From Vannielia sp. (lineage in GTDB: Bacteria; Pseudomonadota; Alphaproteobacteria; Rhodobacterales; Rhodobacteraceae), in NCBI RefSeq assembly GCF_029212645.1, contig NZ_JARGND010000007.1, positions 28,099-92,098 of the forward strand: 64,000 nt of DNA, read 5' to 3'. Positions 17,892 through 29,568 of this stretch are shown here, piece by piece. The notes beneath the pieces are model-generated. The model searched no databases and had not been told where the DNA came from. It worked only from the letters and a program-made list of their open reading frames with translations. The first letter of the stretch is position 1. Every line of letters starts with the position of its first letter. The position numbers were made by a program, and so were the translations under genes.

Positions 17892-18617
17892 TTAAATGCA
17901 TCGCCCGCCGTCCACCTCAAGCCCGACACCGGTGACCATGCTCGCCTCGTCCGAGCACAAATAGCAGGCCGCGTTGCCAAGGTCTTCGGGCGTGGAAAAC
18001 CGGCCCATTGGGATGGTCGAGAGGAACTTGGCGCGCATTTCCGGTGTATCCTCGCCCATGAAGCTGGCCAGCAGCGGGGTTTCTCCGGCCACCGGGTTCA
18101 GCGCATTTACCCGCACGCCATGGGGGGCCAGCTCAACCGCCATGGCGCGGGTGGCGGTGATGACCCAGCCTTTGGAGGCGTTATACCAGTTGAGATTGGG
18201 GCGCGGCGATACCCCCGCCGTGGAGGCGACGTTCAGCACAGCGCCCATGCCGCGGGCCTTCATCCCGGCCACCACCGTGCGCGCCGAAAGGTAGATCGAC
18301 TTGCCGTTAACGGCAAAGACCCGGTCAAACTCTTCTTCGCTGACCTGCTCCATGGGCTGCGGCAGGTGGGTGGTTCCGGCGTTGTTGACGAGGATATCCC
18401 ACGGGCCTTGGGCGGCGAGGCGCTCCCAATCGGCCAGCGAGGTCACATCCATGGTGAGCGGCGTGCCCCCGGTTTCGGACGCGACCGCCTGGGCGGCGTC
18501 GGCGTTGATATCCGCCACCGTAACGCGCGCGCCTTCGGCGGCAAACTTGCGCACGATCCCTGCCCCAAAGCCAGATCCGCCGCCGGTGACGATGGCCGTT
18601 TTTCCGTTGAGCCGCAT
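17892..18617 (-). CDS. Short-chain dehydrogenase/reductase
   Basis: The 241-residue classical SDR has the cofactor motif TGGGSGFG (residues 11-18), the NNAG motif, the active-site pattern YNASK with catalytic Tyr and Lys, and an upstream Ser in NVASTAG. ADIN after the second strand has an acidic residue that favours NAD(H). The C-terminus VDGGRCI is typical. The strong AAGGAGG seven bases before the ATG fixes the start. Substrate is unknown; the closest-looking relatives are 3-oxoacyl-ACP-reductase/glucose dehydrogenase types. Confidence 0.93.
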   Translation of the reverse strand: MRLNGKTAIVTGGGSGFGAGIVRKFAAEGARVTVADINADAAQAVASETGGTPLTMDVTSLADWERLAAQGPWDILVNNAGTTHLPQPMEQVSEEEFDRVFAVNGKSIYLSARTVVAGMKARGMGAVLNVASTAGVSPRPNLNWYNASKGWVITATRAMAVELAPHGVRVNALNPVAGETPLLASFMGEDTPEMRAKFLSTIPMGRFSTPEDLGNAACYLCSDEASMVTGVGLEVDGGRCI

Positions 18618-18809
18618 GATTGATCCTCCTTTTGCTCAGCGGACTATGGGGCGAAGTTGGCGGAGGGTCGAGAGGGGGCGGCGCGGGGCGGGCAGAAAGC
18701 GCTCAACACCCCGTCCGGAGGAGGCCGCGGCCATGGGCGGAGCGCTCTCTTCGCCAAGTGGGCGCCCAACAAGGGGCGTGAGGCGGCAGGGAGGGTGCGG
18801 TATCACCGC

Positions 18810-20351
18810 TTAACCGACCCCTTCAAGCGTGGGCGCGGCGGCGATGAGCTGGGCGGTGTAGGGGTGGCGGGGCGCGGTGAAAACCTGCTCGGTTTCCCCC
18901 TCCTCCACGATCTTGCCGGACTGCATCACCAGCACACGGTCGGTCACGTTGCGCACGACCGAAAGATCATGGCTGATGAAAAGGTAGCTCAGCCCGCGCT
19001 CGGCCTGAAGGCGCGCCAGCAGATCAAGGATCACCGCACGAACCTGCACATCCAGCGCCGATACGGCCTCATCCAGCACAATGAGTTCGGGGTGGGTGAT
19101 GAGGGCGCGGGCGATGGCGATGCGCTGGCGCTGCCCGCCGGAAAACTCATGCGGGTATTTATGGGCATCGTCTGGAGACAGGCCAACCGCCGTGAGAGAT
19201 TCGGTAATCCGCGCGGGCAGGTCTGCCGGGCGCCCGGTAAGGTGGAACGGCTCGGCGATCAGCCGGGAAACGCGGTGGCGCGGGTTGAAGCTGCCGTAGG
19301 GGTCCTGAAACACCACCTGCACCCGGCGGCGCAGCTCAAACCCCATGGCCGGGCTGACCGGCTGGCCATCAAGGCGGATCGCGCCGCCTTGCAGCGGATC
19401 AAGGCCCAGAATGGCGCGGGTGAGGGTCGACTTGCCGCAGCCCGACTCGCCCACAAGGCCAAGGCTTTCGCCCTGGCGCAGGGTGAAGCTGACCTCATCC
19501 ACCGCCCGAAACGCCCCAGAGCGGCCGGAATACTCGCGCACCGCCCGCTCGACCGACAGGAGCGGCACCTCGCGCAGTTGCGTGGCGGCGCGGTCTGGCT
19601 GGTGGCCGGAGGCCGCAAACAGCGCCTCGGTATAGGGGTGCGCGCGCTCGCGCAAAACCTGAGCGGCAGGTCCGGCCTCTACCACCGCGCCTGCCCGCAT
19701 GACGGCGATATCATCGGCCATTTCGGCCACCACCGCGAGATCATGGGTGATGAGCAGCAGCGCCATGCCCTCATCGCGGACCAGCTCGCGCAACAGGTTG
19801 AGAATTTGCGCCTGTGTCGTGACATCAAGCGCGGTTGTCGGCTCATCGGCGATCAACAGGCGGGGCCGCAGGGCGATGGCCATGGCGATGCACACGCGCT
19901 GGCGCTGCCCGCCCGAAAGCTCATGCGGGTAGCGGTGCATCGGGATCGCCTCAAGCCCCACACGATCCAGCTTTTCACGGGCGATCCGGCGGGCCTCGCG
20001 GCGCGAGGCGGCGCCGTGGATGCGCAGGGTTTCGGCCACTTGCGCGCCGATGGGCTGCATCGGGTTCAACGCGGTCATCGGTTCCTGGAAGATCATGCCG
20101 ATCTCATTGCCGCGAAGCTGGCAGAGGCGGCGCTCGGCGGCGGTTGTAAGCTCTTCACCCTCCAGTGAGACCGAGCCGCTGAGCGCACTGCCCTGCGGCA
20201 AAAGCCCCATCAGCGACAGCGCTGTCATCGACTTGCCCGAGCCACTTTCCCCGACAAGGCCAAGGATATGCCCCGGCACCAGCGTGAGCGACACATCACG
20301 CAGGATCGGCGTGCCGTGGATTTCAAGCGAGAGGTGGCTGAGCGAGATCAT
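18810..20351 (-). CDS. Peptide/nickel-type ABC transporter, fused double ATPase (DppD-DppF)
   Basis: The 513-residue protein contains two complete ABC ATPases. The first has [16 protein letters not shown] and [12 protein letters not shown]; the second has [16 protein letters not shown] and [12 protein letters not shown]. Such fused DppDF/GsiA-type ATPases energise import of peptides, glutathione and related compounds. Its ATG at 20351 overlaps the permease stop by 4 bp, so an upstream extension of the frame was discarded. It forms one operon with the two permeases; no binding protein is encoded nearby. Confidence 0.93.
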   Translation of the reverse strand: MISLSHLSLEIHGTPILRDVSLTLVPGHILGLVGESGSGKSMTALSLMGLLPQGSALSGSVSLEGEELTTAAERRLCQLRGNEIGMIFQEPMTALNPMQPIGAQVAETLRIHGAASRREARRIAREKLDRVGLEAIPMHRYPHELSGGQRQRVCIAMAIALRPRLLIADEPTTALDVTTQAQILNLLRELVRDEGMALLLITHDLAVVAEMADDIAVMRAGAVVEAGPAAQVLRERAHPYTEALFAASGHQPDRAATQLREVPLLSVERAVREYSGRSGAFRAVDEVSFTLRQGESLGLVGESGCGKSTLTRAILGLDPLQGGAIRLDGQPVSPAMGFELRRRVQVVFQDPYGSFNPRHRVSRLIAEPFHLTGRPADLPARITESLTAVGLSPDDAHKYPHEFSGGQRQRIAIARALITHPELIVLDEAVSALDVQVRAVILDLLARLQAERGLSYLFISHDLSVVRNVTDRVLVMQSGKIVEEGETEQVFTAPRHPYTAQLIAAAPTLEGVG

Positions 20352-21172
20352 TGGCGGGCCACCCGGCGCAGGCGCGGATCGAGCATGTCGCGCAGCCCGT
20401 CGCCCATGAGGTTGAGGCCCAGCACCATGGCGATGATGCAGCCAGCGGGCAGCATGGCAAGGCGGGGGTAGCCGTAATAAAGCGTTTGCGCCTCGGCCAG
20501 CATTCGCCCCCATGACGGGGTGGGCGGCTGCGCGCCAAGGCCCACATAGCTGAGCCCCGCCTCAGCCAGAATACCGAGCGAAAACTGGATGGTGGCCTGC
20601 ACCACCAGCAGGTTGGCGATATTGGGCAGGATATGCTCGGCGCTGATCCGCAGCCGTGTTTTGCCTGCCACGCGGGCCGCAAGGATGAACTCGCGCTGCC
20701 AGATCCCCAGCGCCGCGCCCCGCGACACGCGGGCAAACACCGGGATGTTGAAAATCCCGATGGCAAGGATCGCATTCACCGCCGAGGGGCCAAAGGTGGC
20801 GGTGATCAGGATCGCGATAACCAGTGAGGGGAAGGCGAAGATCAGATCATTGCCGCGCATCAGGACCTCATCCAGCAGCGAGCCGCGCCATGCGGCGGCG
20901 ATCAGGCCAAGGGGCACCCCGATGCCAAGGCCAATCCCCACCGCCACAAGCGCCACCGCCACAGAGGTGCGCCCCCCCGCCATGAGCATCGAGAGCATAT
21001 CGCGGCCCAGATGATCGGTGCCAAGCCAATGCGCCGGTGACGGCCCTTGCAGCTTGGTGGAGATCGACAGTTCGAGCACGGAATGGGGGGTCCAGACCAG
21101 CGAGAGCAGCACCAGTGCCGAGAAGGCGAGGGTGAGCGCCGCGCCGATCCACATTTGCGCCGGGAGCCTCAT
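20348..21172 (-). CDS. Peptide-type ABC transporter permease (DppC/OppC-like)
   Basis: The 274-residue protein has an N-terminal membrane segment, the family block HWLGTDHLGRDMLSMLMAGG and a BPD-transporter loop reading EFILAARVAGKTRLRI, which docks on the ATPase. About five to six membrane helices are evident. It overlaps both neighbours by 4 bp, so expression with the DppB-like permease and the fused ATPase is coupled. Substrate is unknown. Confidence 0.93.
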   Translation of the reverse strand: MRLPAQMWIGAALTLAFSALVLLSLVWTPHSVLELSISTKLQGPSPAHWLGTDHLGRDMLSMLMAGGRTSVAVALVAVGIGLGIGVPLGLIAAAWRGSLLDEVLMRGNDLIFAFPSLVIAILITATFGPSAVNAILAIGIFNIPVFARVSRGAALGIWQREFILAARVAGKTRLRISAEHILPNIANLLVVQATIQFSLGILAEAGLSYVGLGAQPPTPSWGRMLAEAQTLYYGYPRLAMLPAGCIIAMVLGLNLMGDGLRDMLDPRLRRVARQ

Positions 21173-22116
21173 TTGCGCCTCCGCAACCGAGGGTCCGCGA
21201 GGCCATAGGCGATATCGGTCAGGAAGGTGACGGTGATAACGGCAAAGACCAGCAGCATCACCGCGCTTTCCACCACGATCAGATCACGCTGGTTGATCGC
21301 CTGAAAGATCAGCCGCCCGAGGCCGGGCAGGTAGAACACGTTTTCGATGATGATCGCCCCCGCCAGCAGGAAGGAAAATTGCAGCCCGAGGATGGTGAGC
21401 ACCGGCACCAGCGCATTGCGCAGCGCGTGGCGGGTGAGCGCCTGTGTGCGCGACAGCCCCTTGGCACGGGCGGTGCGGATGAAGTCTTGCGAGAGCACCT
21501 CGATCACCGCCGAGCGCATGACGCGGGCAAGGATAGAGGCTTGCGGCAGAGCCAGTGCAATGGCCGGGAGGGTGAGCGCCCTGAGGCCCGCCCAGAACCC
21601 CGCGTCCCACCCCGGAAAACCGCCGGAGGGAAAGAGCTTCCATGTGATTGCAAAGCCCAGCACCAGCAGCATCCCGAACCAGAAGTTGGGGATGGCGATG
21701 CCAAGCTGGGTCAGCCCCATGATGCCGTAATCCGCCACCGTGCCGCGCAGCGCCGCCGCCAAAAGGCCCACCGGAATGGCGATGAGCGTGGACAGAAGCA
21801 GCGCATAGCCCGCCAGAGGGGCCGAAACGGCGATCCGGGCGCTGACAAGCTCCTGCACCGGCACGCGGTAGGTATAGGAAATCCCCATTTCGCCGCGCAG
21901 CAGGCCGGTGATCCAGCGCAGGTAACGCTCGATCGTGGTGCCATCGAGGCCAAGCTCGGTGCGCAGCGCGGCCACGGTATCGGGCTGGGCATTGATCCCC
22001 AGCATAAAGCGGGCCGGATCGCCCGGCAGCACCTCCAGCATTAGGAAAATCACCGCGCTGGCCACAAGAAGCGAGAGGGCCAGCGAGAGCAGGCGCGAGG
22101 CGAGGTAGCGGATCAT
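21169..22116 (-). CDS. Peptide-type ABC transporter permease (DppB/OppB-like)
   Basis: The 315-residue protein starts with a long hydrophobic helix and LEVLPGDPARFMLG, the usual DppB N-terminal block. The EAA-like loop reads DFIRTARAKGLSRTQAL. It is the first gene of the importer operon and is divergent from creatinase across 213 bp. A solute-binding protein gene would be expected next to it but is absent here, so a distant gene must supply one. Confidence 0.93.
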   Translation of the reverse strand: MIRYLASRLLSLALSLLVASAVIFLMLEVLPGDPARFMLGINAQPDTVAALRTELGLDGTTIERYLRWITGLLRGEMGISYTYRVPVQELVSARIAVSAPLAGYALLLSTLIAIPVGLLAAALRGTVADYGIMGLTQLGIAIPNFWFGMLLVLGFAITWKLFPSGGFPGWDAGFWAGLRALTLPAIALALPQASILARVMRSAVIEVLSQDFIRTARAKGLSRTQALTRHALRNALVPVLTILGLQFSFLLAGAIIIENVFYLPGLGRLIFQAINQRDLIVVESAVMLLVFAVITVTFLTDIAYGLADPRLRRRK

Positions 22117-22284
22117 GCGGCCACGCTACGTGATTGGCTGGGCTGGGGAAAGCAGGATGCGGTGCATCTGGCGCGTCGCCTGCATCTGGCATCTTCACAA
22201 GGGGGCCGCCCCGTGGCAAAGCTGGTCTTGCCCGGAGCGATGGCGTCGCTCACCCTTGGGCCCTGACCGTCCTGCACGCCGGGA

Positions 22285-22302
22285 CCTTTCTGAAATGAAA
22301 GG
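22285..22302. promoter_or_regulatory. 18-bp dyad CCTTTC-TGAAAT-GAAAGG upstream of creatinase
   Basis: The perfect 6-bp arms flank the same TGAAAT centre that is found in the 18-bp dyad upstream of the luxR locus (37462-37479). It ends 27 bases before the creatinase start codon. A binding site or a 5' UTR hairpin are both possible. Confidence 0.35.
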
Positions 22303-22329
22303 GCCGCGCGAGGCCCGGAAAGGTTGCAC

Positions 22330-23535
22330 ATGACGAACCGTCCACAGTTTTACCGCTTCGAGAATGGCCCCAAGGCCCCCCTGCCCTTTAACGGCGAGGA
22401 ATATGACCAGCGCCTCGCCCGGCTGCGCGCCTTGATGGCCGAGCATGGCATGGAGGTGGCGCTTTTTACTTCCATGCACAACATCGCCTATTATTCGGGC
22501 TTTCTCTATTGCAGCTTCGGGCGGCCCTATGGGCTGGTTGTTACTCCCAAAAGCGCGGTGGTGATTTCTGCGGGAATCGACGCGGGCCAGCCGTGGCGGC
22601 GCTGCCACGGCGATGCGATCACCTACACCGATTGGGAGCGTGACAATTTTTGGCGCGCGCTGCGCGAGGTTTCGGGTGAGGGGGTCCGCCTTGGCTATGA
22701 GGAAGATCACCTGACGGTGGCGCTGCTTGCCAAGCTGAAGAGGTTCCTGAAGCCCGCCGCGCTGGCCGATATCGCCGCCCCGGCGATGACCCAGCGCATG
22801 GTGAAAAGCCCCGCCGAGATTGCGCTGATCCGCGAAGGCACCCGCATTTGTGACCTTGGCGGCGAGGCGATCCGCGAGGCCATCCGCCCCGGTGCCACCG
22901 AGATCGAGGTGACCATGGCCGGGCGCAACGCGATGGAGGCCGAGATTGCCCGCGCCTTCCCCGATGCGGAATACCGCGACACCTGGGTTTGGTTTCAATC
23001 CGGGCTCAATACCGATGGCGCGCATAACCCTGTGACCTCGCGCAAGCTGGAGCGGGGCGATATCCTGTCGCTCAACTGTTTTCCGATGATCTCGGGCTAT
23101 TACACCGCGCTAGAACGCACGCTTTTTGTGGGCGAATGTGACCCTGCGTCGCGCAGCTATTGGGAAGCGAATGTGGCGGTGCATGAGCTGGGCCTGTCGC
23201 TGCTGAAACCCGGTGCGCGCTGCTCGGAGGTGACGGCAGAGTTGAACGCCTGTTACGAGGCCCGCGACCTGCTGCAATACCGCAGCTTTGGCTATGGCCA
23301 CAGCTTTGGCATCCTGTCGCATTACTATGGCCGCGAAGCCGGGCTGGAGCTGCGCGAGGACATCGACACGGTGCTGGAGCCGGGGATGGTGATTTCGATG
23401 GAGCCGATGCTGACGATCCCCGAAGGGATGGCGGGCGCGGGCGGCTACCGCGAACACGATATTCTGGTGATCGGCGAAGACGGCGCAGAAAACATCACCG
23501 GTTTTCCGTTTGGCCCAGAGCACAACATCATTTGA
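22330..23535 (+). CDS. Creatinase (creatine amidinohydrolase), M24 fold
   Basis: The 401-residue protein has the pita-bread fold of M24 peptidases but matches Pseudomonas creatinase, as I remember it, across its length: FTSMHNIAYYSGFLYCSFGR, GQPWRR, TWVWFQSGLNTDGAHNPV and GYGHSFGILSHYYGREAGLEL. The catalytic His in GAHNPV is residue 232 with this start, the same number as in P. putida creatinase. The reaction is creatine + H2O to sarcosine + urea. GGAAAGG six bases before the ATG sets the start. It is divergent from a peptide-type ABC importer, which may supply the substrate (inference). Confidence 0.88.
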   Translation: MTNRPQFYRFENGPKAPLPFNGEEYDQRLARLRALMAEHGMEVALFTSMHNIAYYSGFLYCSFGRPYGLVVTPKSAVVISAGIDAGQPWRRCHGDAITYTDWERDNFWRALREVSGEGVRLGYEEDHLTVALLAKLKRFLKPAALADIAAPAMTQRMVKSPAEIALIREGTRICDLGGEAIREAIRPGATEIEVTMAGRNAMEAEIARAFPDAEYRDTWVWFQSGLNTDGAHNPVTSRKLERGDILSLNCFPMISGYYTALERTLFVGECDPASRSYWEANVAVHELGLSLLKPGARCSEVTAELNACYEARDLLQYRSFGYGHSFGILSHYYGREAGLELREDIDTVLEPGMVISMEPMLTIPEGMAGAGGYREHDILVIGEDGAENITGFPFGPEHNII

Positions 23536-23551
23536 GTCAACGTGCATTGGC

Positions 23552-23584
23552 CCCACCCTATCCGTAGGGTGGGTGCAACCCACC
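23552..23584. repeat. Two mutually exclusive hairpins after creatinase (REP-like / terminator)
   Basis: CCCACCCTA (23552-23560) pairs with TAGGGTGGG (23565-23573) over a TCCG loop. The right arm can instead form GGTGGGT-gca-ACCCACC (23568-23584). GTAGGGTGGGTGCAACCCACC-like strings recur in many proteobacterial genomes, so this may be a dispersed palindromic repeat that doubles as a terminator. An AAAAATTTTT run follows at about 23600. Confidence 0.5.
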
Positions 23585-23635
23585 GTCTGCCCCCGCCGCC
23601 AAAAATTTTTGCTTTTCTTTTACCATTGCCCCGGT

Positions 23636-23770
23636 ATGATCACCGACATGATGCAACAGCGCCGCCAGACCGCAGAGGCCCGTGCCCTGCCCCACGCCAG
23701 CCAGCTTTCGCTGGGCTTGGCGGCTGCGCTGCCGCTTGCTGGCTTGCTGCTTCTCCTTAGCTGCCTCTGA
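23636..23770 (+). CDS. Leucine-rich leader peptide candidate upstream of cupin-leuA
   Basis: This 44-codon frame begins at an ATG at 23636 (other ATGs at 23648 and 23651) and ends TGA at 23768-23770. Its last 20 residues hold 10 Leu, including five in a row (LAGLLLLLSCL), encoded by several different Leu codons. It lies 420 bp upstream of leuA, the first committed step of leucine synthesis. Alternative RNA hairpins overlap and follow its stop codon. Ribosome stalling at the Leu run could therefore sense leucyl-tRNA. The ribosome binding site is weak, and a small membrane protein is the main alternative. Confidence 0.5.
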   Translation: MITDMMQQRRQTAEARALPHASQLSLGLAAALPLAGLLLLLSCL

Positions 23771-23812
23771 GCGTGCCTTTCCGGCGCGACCGCTCAGGGG
23801 TATCGCCGCGCC
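23767..23812 (+). promoter_or_regulatory. Alternative RNA hairpins, possible leuA attenuator
   Basis: CTGAGCG (23767-23773), which includes the leader stop codon, pairs with CGCTCAG (23791-23797). GGCGCG (23783-23788) pairs with CGCGCC (23807-23812). The two stems interleave and cannot coexist, the arrangement expected of an attenuator. No U-run follows the second stem, so Rho-dependent or translational control is as likely as intrinsic termination. Confidence 0.4.
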
Positions 23813-23842
23813 AAAGGACATCAGCCGCTAAGGACACATCAC

Positions 23843-24178
23843 ATGAAACCGATAAACCTGCCTGACAAGCTTGCGCTTTTCAGCAGCCACTGGAACCCCA
23901 AGGCCATTGCCGCATGCAATGACAACGAGGCCATGGTGGAAGAAGGCAAGGGCGCGTTCCCTTTTCACATGCATGATACCAGCGACAATCTCTTCCTCGT
24001 GCTGGAAGGCTCCACGGTGATGGAGTATGAGGAGGCCGCGCCGGTCACGGCGGGCCCCGGTGAGCTTGTCATCGTGCCCCGTGCCGAGGAGGAGGGGATG
24101 GCCCTTCTGATCGAGCCGAAGGGTGAACCCAATTCCGGGGATTCAGGCACAACGCCTGCCCCGCAAAACCGAATTTGA
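23843..24178 (+). CDS. Small cupin-domain protein with apparent internal deletion in cupin motif 2
   Basis: The 111-residue protein has cupin motif 1 as FPFHMHDTSDNLFLVLEGS (about residues 33-51). It then reads GPGELVIVPRAEEEGMALLIEP. Relatives as I remember them have an extra segment with PxGVEHxP between the VP and RAEEE parts, which holds the motif 2 His. That segment is missing here in frame, apparently by loss between two similar Pro-Arg sites, so the metal site is probably impaired. It precedes leuA by 13 bp and shares its transcript. Confidence 0.75.
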   Translation: MKPINLPDKLALFSSHWNPKAIAACNDNEAMVEEGKGAFPFHMHDTSDNLFLVLEGSTVMEYEEAAPVTAGPGELVIVPRAEEEGMALLIEPKGEPNSGDSGTTPAPQNRI

Positions 24179-24191
24179 GGAGGGGCCAGAT

Positions 24192-25751
<1,560 letters not shown>

Positions 25752-25773
25752 ACCCGGCGGAGTAAAACAAGGG

Positions 25774-25803
25774 GGCGCGGCAGGAGACTGCCGCGCCTTT
25801 TTT
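25774..25803 (+). terminator. Intrinsic terminator of leuA
   Basis: GGCGCGGCAG (25774-25783) pairs perfectly with CTGCCGCGCC (25788-25797) around a GAGA loop and is followed by six T. It lies 22 bases after the leuA stop and is the clearest Rho-independent terminator in the window. Confidence 0.95.
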
Positions 25804-25829
25804 GTGCGGTGCCGTGGGGCGGCGCGCGA

Positions 25830-26273
25830 TCAGGCTTCGAGCGCCTTGATCATATCGACGCGGGTGCCATGGCGGCCGCCTTCGAACGCGGCATCGAGGA
25901 AAGCATCAACGATATCAAGCGCCAGCCCCTCGCCGATCACCCGTGCGCCCATGGCGAGCATTTGCGCGTCGTTGTGCTGGCGGATCATCCTGGCGGAGAA
26001 GGTATCGTGGCACACCCCGCAGCGGATGCCTTTCACCTTGTTGGCGGCCATCATGATGCCCTGCCCGGTGCCACAAAGGACAATGCCCAGCGCGCAATCA
26101 CCGGAGGCGACGCGCTCGGCGGCCTCGGCCCCGCGTTCGGGATAATGGGTGCTTTCGGGCGTGGTGGGGCCAAGATCGACCACCTCCCAACCCTTTGCGG
26201 CGATATGCTCGGCGATGGTCTGGCGCAGCGCGATTGCGGCGTGGTCGGAAGAAAGAACGATACGTTTGCTCAT
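25830..26273 (-). CDS. rpiB: Ribose-5-phosphate isomerase B
   Basis: The 147-residue protein starts MSKRIVLSSDHAAIALR and has the active-site block VLCGTGQGIMMAANKVKGIRCG, with the RpiB catalytic Cys, and the family C-terminal part RHGTRVDMI. It interconverts ribose 5-phosphate and ribulose 5-phosphate; some LacAB/RpiB members act on other pentose phosphates. An ATG four codons upstream (26285) is an equally possible start. It is convergent with leuA. Confidence 0.93.
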   Translation of the reverse strand: MSKRIVLSSDHAAIALRQTIAEHIAAKGWEVVDLGPTTPESTHYPERGAEAAERVASGDCALGIVLCGTGQGIMMAANKVKGIRCGVCHDTFSARMIRQHNDAQMLAMGARVIGEGLALDIVDAFLDAAFEGGRHGTRVDMIKALEA

Positions 26274-26346
26274 TGGAAGGGTCATCCCCGTGTTGCTGGT
26301 CCGCTGGGTTTGCAGCCTTGGAGCAAACCGCGGCGCATTCGTCAAT

Positions 26347-27033
26347 TCAATCCGTTCGCTTTGCTGCGGCGGGGGCGAGCGCCTTTGCACCATTTGGGGT
26401 GAGGCCATAGACGCCCACCTCGACCCGCTCGAACCAGCCATAGTGATCGTCGCGCATCATCCGGGTGGCCACCTCAACCCCGGTTGCCTTGGCCACGGCG
26501 GCGCCTTTGCAGGGGCCGTGGCTGGCGAGATGGGCGGCAAGGCGCAGGCAATCCTGGCGATAGGCGGTCATCATCGCGCCGTTGCGGGCAGCGCCACCCA
26601 CCTGCGGATCGCCCTCGCGGCGGGCAAACTCGCGCAGCAGTCGCGCTTTGCGGGGCTTTGATTTGCGCGGGGTGTAGGGGGCCGGATCAAGCGCGATTTC
26701 CACATGCCCGTCCTTCAGGCGCACAAGGATCAACCCCAGCCCGAGACGGCGCAACAGCACCTTCATTTGCTTGAGCGCCCCCAGCCAGCGCCGCCCCTGC
26801 CCGCGTGGCACCGCGAGATAAACTGCATCTGTGAGCGCTTGGCGGGCCACCCCCTGGTGCACCAGCGCAAGGCTGAACCCCAGCTTCAACTCCACCACGA
26901 CCGGCTCCTCGCCGGCCCGGCGGGCAACCACATCTGCCGCGCCCACCTCTCCCTTCACCTCGTAACCCTGCGATTGAAGGAGGGATTTCACCGGGGCGTA
27001 GAGGTCCTGCTCTTTTGGTTTTTCCACTGCCAT
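26347..27033 (-). CDS. DUF2161-family protein, PDDEXK nuclease-like
   Basis: The 228-residue protein has EVGAADVVARRAGEEPVVVELKLGFS near residue 30. This D-x(n)-ExK pattern is the core of the PDDEXK nuclease-like fold assigned to DUF2161. The C-terminal half resembles a winged helix (ATGVEVATRMMRDDHYGWFERVEVGVYGLT region, residues 180-215). Family members are common in Rhodobacterales and have no established role. It ends about 70 bp upstream of rpiB on the same strand. Confidence 0.82.
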   Translation of the reverse strand: MAVEKPKEQDLYAPVKSLLQSQGYEVKGEVGAADVVARRAGEEPVVVELKLGFSLALVHQGVARQALTDAVYLAVPRGQGRRWLGALKQMKVLLRRLGLGLILVRLKDGHVEIALDPAPYTPRKSKPRKARLLREFARREGDPQVGGAARNGAMMTAYRQDCLRLAAHLASHGPCKGAAVAKATGVEVATRMMRDDHYGWFERVEVGVYGLTPNGAKALAPAAAKRTD

Positions 27034-28561
<1,528 letters not shown>

Positions 28562-28602
28562 GGCCCAAGCGGCGGGTCTCGGACCAGTGAGGTAGCCCCC
28601 GC

Positions 28603-29520
28603 TTGGCGAGACGAGAACCCAATATTGATTATGTGAGCCCCGTCCGGCGTATTCTGGTGGGGATTCTGGTGGTGTTCTGCCTTGGCTTGTTCCTGCTCTG
28701 GCGGATCGACAGCCCGCGGGTTGAGCGCTTTCGCGCCAATCTGCTTGATGCGGTTGTGCCCTCGTTTAACTGGGCTTCGGGGCCGGCCACCAAGCTGGGC
28801 GACATGGCCGAGGGCTTCAGCAGCTACAACAGGCTTTATGATCAAAACCAGGAGTTGCGGCGCGAGTTGCAAAAGATGAAGGCGTGGAAAGAAGCCGCCG
28901 AACAACTGGAACAGCAAAACGCCAAGCTGCTGGCGCTCAACAACCTGCGGCTCGACCCGCGGCTCACCTCGATTTCGGGGGTGGTGCTGGCTGATTCGGG
29001 CTCGCCGTTCCGGCAATCGGTGCTGATCAACGTGGGCCGCCGGGACGGCATCCGCGATGGCTGGGCGGTGATGGACGGGCTGGGGCTGGCCGGGCGTATC
29101 TCGGGGGTGGGCGACCAAACGGCGCGGGTGATCCTGCTCAGCGACGCTGCCAGCCGCATACCGGTAACGATCCAGCCCTCGGGGCAGCATGCAATGCTGT
29201 CGGGCGACAATACCGCCGCACCGCTTATCGAGTTTCTGGAAGGCCGTGACCTTGTGCAGCCCGGCAACAGGGTTGTGAGCTCGGGCGATGGCGGGCTGTT
29301 CCCCTCGGGGCTTGTGGTCGGGCAGGTTGTGGAGGGGCGCGACGGGCGGCTGCGGGTGCGGCTTTCGGCGGATTATCAGCAGCTTGATTACCTGCGCGTT
29401 CTGCGCAGCCACGAGGCGGAGGTGATCGAAGATCCCGGCGGGTTGATCCTTGCGCCTGCCACCGGCCCCAACCTACCCGCCGATGCGCTTACCCAGAACG
29501 GGGGCGCGACCGATGGGTAA
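28603..29520 (+). CDS. mreC: Rod shape-determining protein MreC (TTG start)
   Basis: The 305-residue protein has one N-terminal membrane helix (about residues 16-34), a coiled coil (RLYDQNQELRRELQKM onward, about 80-112) and the beta-barrel domain typical of periplasmic MreC, with VLINVGRRDGIRDGWAVM. It links MreB/RodA/PBP2 and activates PBP2. The start codon is TTG at 28603, with GAGGT about nine bases before; no suitable ATG is near. It follows mreB by 41 bp. Confidence 0.95.
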   Translation: MARREPNIDYVSPVRRILVGILVVFCLGLFLLWRIDSPRVERFRANLLDAVVPSFNWASGPATKLGDMAEGFSSYNRLYDQNQELRRELQKMKAWKEAAEQLEQQNAKLLALNNLRLDPRLTSISGVVLADSGSPFRQSVLINVGRRDGIRDGWAVMDGLGLAGRISGVGDQTARVILLSDAASRIPVTIQPSGQHAMLSGDNTAAPLIEFLEGRDLVQPGNRVVSSGDGGLFPSGLVVGQVVEGRDGRLRVRLSADYQQLDYLRVLRSHEAEVIEDPGGLILAPATGPNLPADALTQNGGATDG

Positions 29521-29568
29521 CGCCGCTCTCCCCCAGCAAACGGGCGCCCTGGCAAAAGGGCATGGCGC

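Noticed and set aside
18657..20168. A 503-codon + strand frame opposite the fused ABC ATPase
   Set aside because: Antisense shadow of a gene with two full sets of ABC motifs.
22330..23535. Generic Xaa-Pro aminopeptidase annotation
   Set aside because: The M24 fold is right, but the pattern around residue 232 and the diagnostic segments are those of creatinase.
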